Source: Impatiens glandulifera (lineage: Eukaryota > Streptophyta > Magnoliopsida > Ericales > Balsaminaceae). From it: a DNA stretch of 64,000 bases. Below the pieces are notes generated by a model that was not told the origin of the DNA, did no database searches, and was given only the letters and a program-made list of their open reading frames with translations. The position numbers and the translations under genes were made by a program. Where the stretch lies: positions 52,827,852-52,891,851 of the forward strand of contig NC_061867.1 of NCBI RefSeq assembly GCF_907164915.1, given 5' to 3'. Shown in pieces: positions 63,430-64,000 of the stretch. Within the stretch, counting starts at the first letter, position 1. The number at the start of each line of letters is the position of its first letter.

Positions 63430-64000
63430 TTTAATGTGTAACGGTAAACACTAAAAATCTACGTATCCAATTTATGAATTTTAAAATAATTATTTTGATT
63501 ATTTTTAAATAAATAAAATCAAAATAATTAACTCCAATTCTAAAGCTTAATTAAACAATTAATTAGATTAATTATTATGATAAAAATTAAAACTTAATTA
63601 ATTGAGTATAATGGCCAAATAAAATATATAAAATTGTTTGAAATAAATGTTGTACTCATTTTTTCACAAAATAAATTTAAAAAAATCAAAGGGGTTAAAA
63701 TAAATAATTTAGGATGAAATGTGTTGCCCATTTTATCCCAAAAATTAATTATTTAACCCAAAAATATAAAAATAAACTAAAAATAAATTTGAAAAACATT
63801 TGTCATATTTGTTTTAAATATTTTGTGTATTTTAAAGAATTAAAAATAAAGTCAAAAAGGGTTAAAGAAAAATTATTTTCAAACAAACCTTAAAGTTTTA
63901 AATACAAAATAAAATTTGTAAATGGGTATAGCCGAAATATAGAGAAATCACTCCAGCCGAAGCCGCGGCCTTTGGATGGACGTTGAATCTTCATTCAACG
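63430..64000. other. AT-rich right edge, no gene seen
   Basis: No open frame or repeat terminus recognised. The last 60 bp (GCCGAAGCCGCGGCC) are less AT-rich than the surroundings and may begin something beyond the window. Confidence 0.5.

Overview
This is AT-rich nuclear DNA from a plant, almost certainly a eudicot. It has GT-AG introns, plant retrotransposons (Copia, chromovirus-type Gypsy, L1-like LINEs), Helitrons and hAT elements, and a plant-specific oxidase family. The species cannot be named from sequence alone. The only intact protein genes I can support are three same-strand tandem copies of a secreted, FAD-linked L-gulonolactone oxidase-like gene (GulLO family): copy 1 at 14480-18032, copy 2 at 22101-26199 and copy 3 at 56462-59504. 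Each has four exons with the same intron phases (0,1,1) and identical sizes for exons 2 and 3. Copies 2 and 3 are much closer to each other than to copy 1.

Layout. 1-7227: a decayed Copia element with a second, complete but dead Copia (377-4530) nested in its integrase and flanked by a 5-bp target duplication with one mismatch. 7530-8845: a 5'-truncated LINE. 8846-14479: AT-rich spacer with a small Helitron (11251-12858, minus) that carries a hAT derivative (11267-12338) in its 3' terminal hairpin. 14480-26321: GulLO copies 1 and 2. 26535-33644: a 7.1-kb Helitron that contains five tandem units of about 1 kb and sits exactly at an A|T site whose unoccupied paralogue lies behind copy 3. 33990-36196: a LINE. 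36200-37919: an internally deleted Copia. 37925-39365: a degenerate AACACGTTTAA-type satellite whose two halves are inverted. 39735-40010: two SINE-like units.

40040-56461 is a composite of at least four extra copies of the GulLO 5' flank (blocks I-IV) plus the true copy-3 flank (block V). They are interrupted by MITEs, minisatellites, two small Helitrons and a Gypsy chromovirus (49196-53566, minus). Block III ends in a GulLO core promoter with two TATA boxes but no gene; the chromovirus lies where the coding region should be. After copy 3 come a degenerate LINE (59940-61905) and another multi-headed Helitron (62424-63429).

The GulLO genes are predicted secreted flavoproteins that oxidise L-gulono-1,4-lactone or a related aldonolactone toward ascorbate. 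Everything else is repeat or mobile DNA that accumulated between them. The most unusual structures are the multi-headed Helitrons (several 5' TC heads, one CTAG tail), one of which can be checked against an empty site inside this same window; the inverted satellite; and the accumulation of gene-less promoter copies. All coordinates and comparisons were read by eye; no alignment or database search was run.
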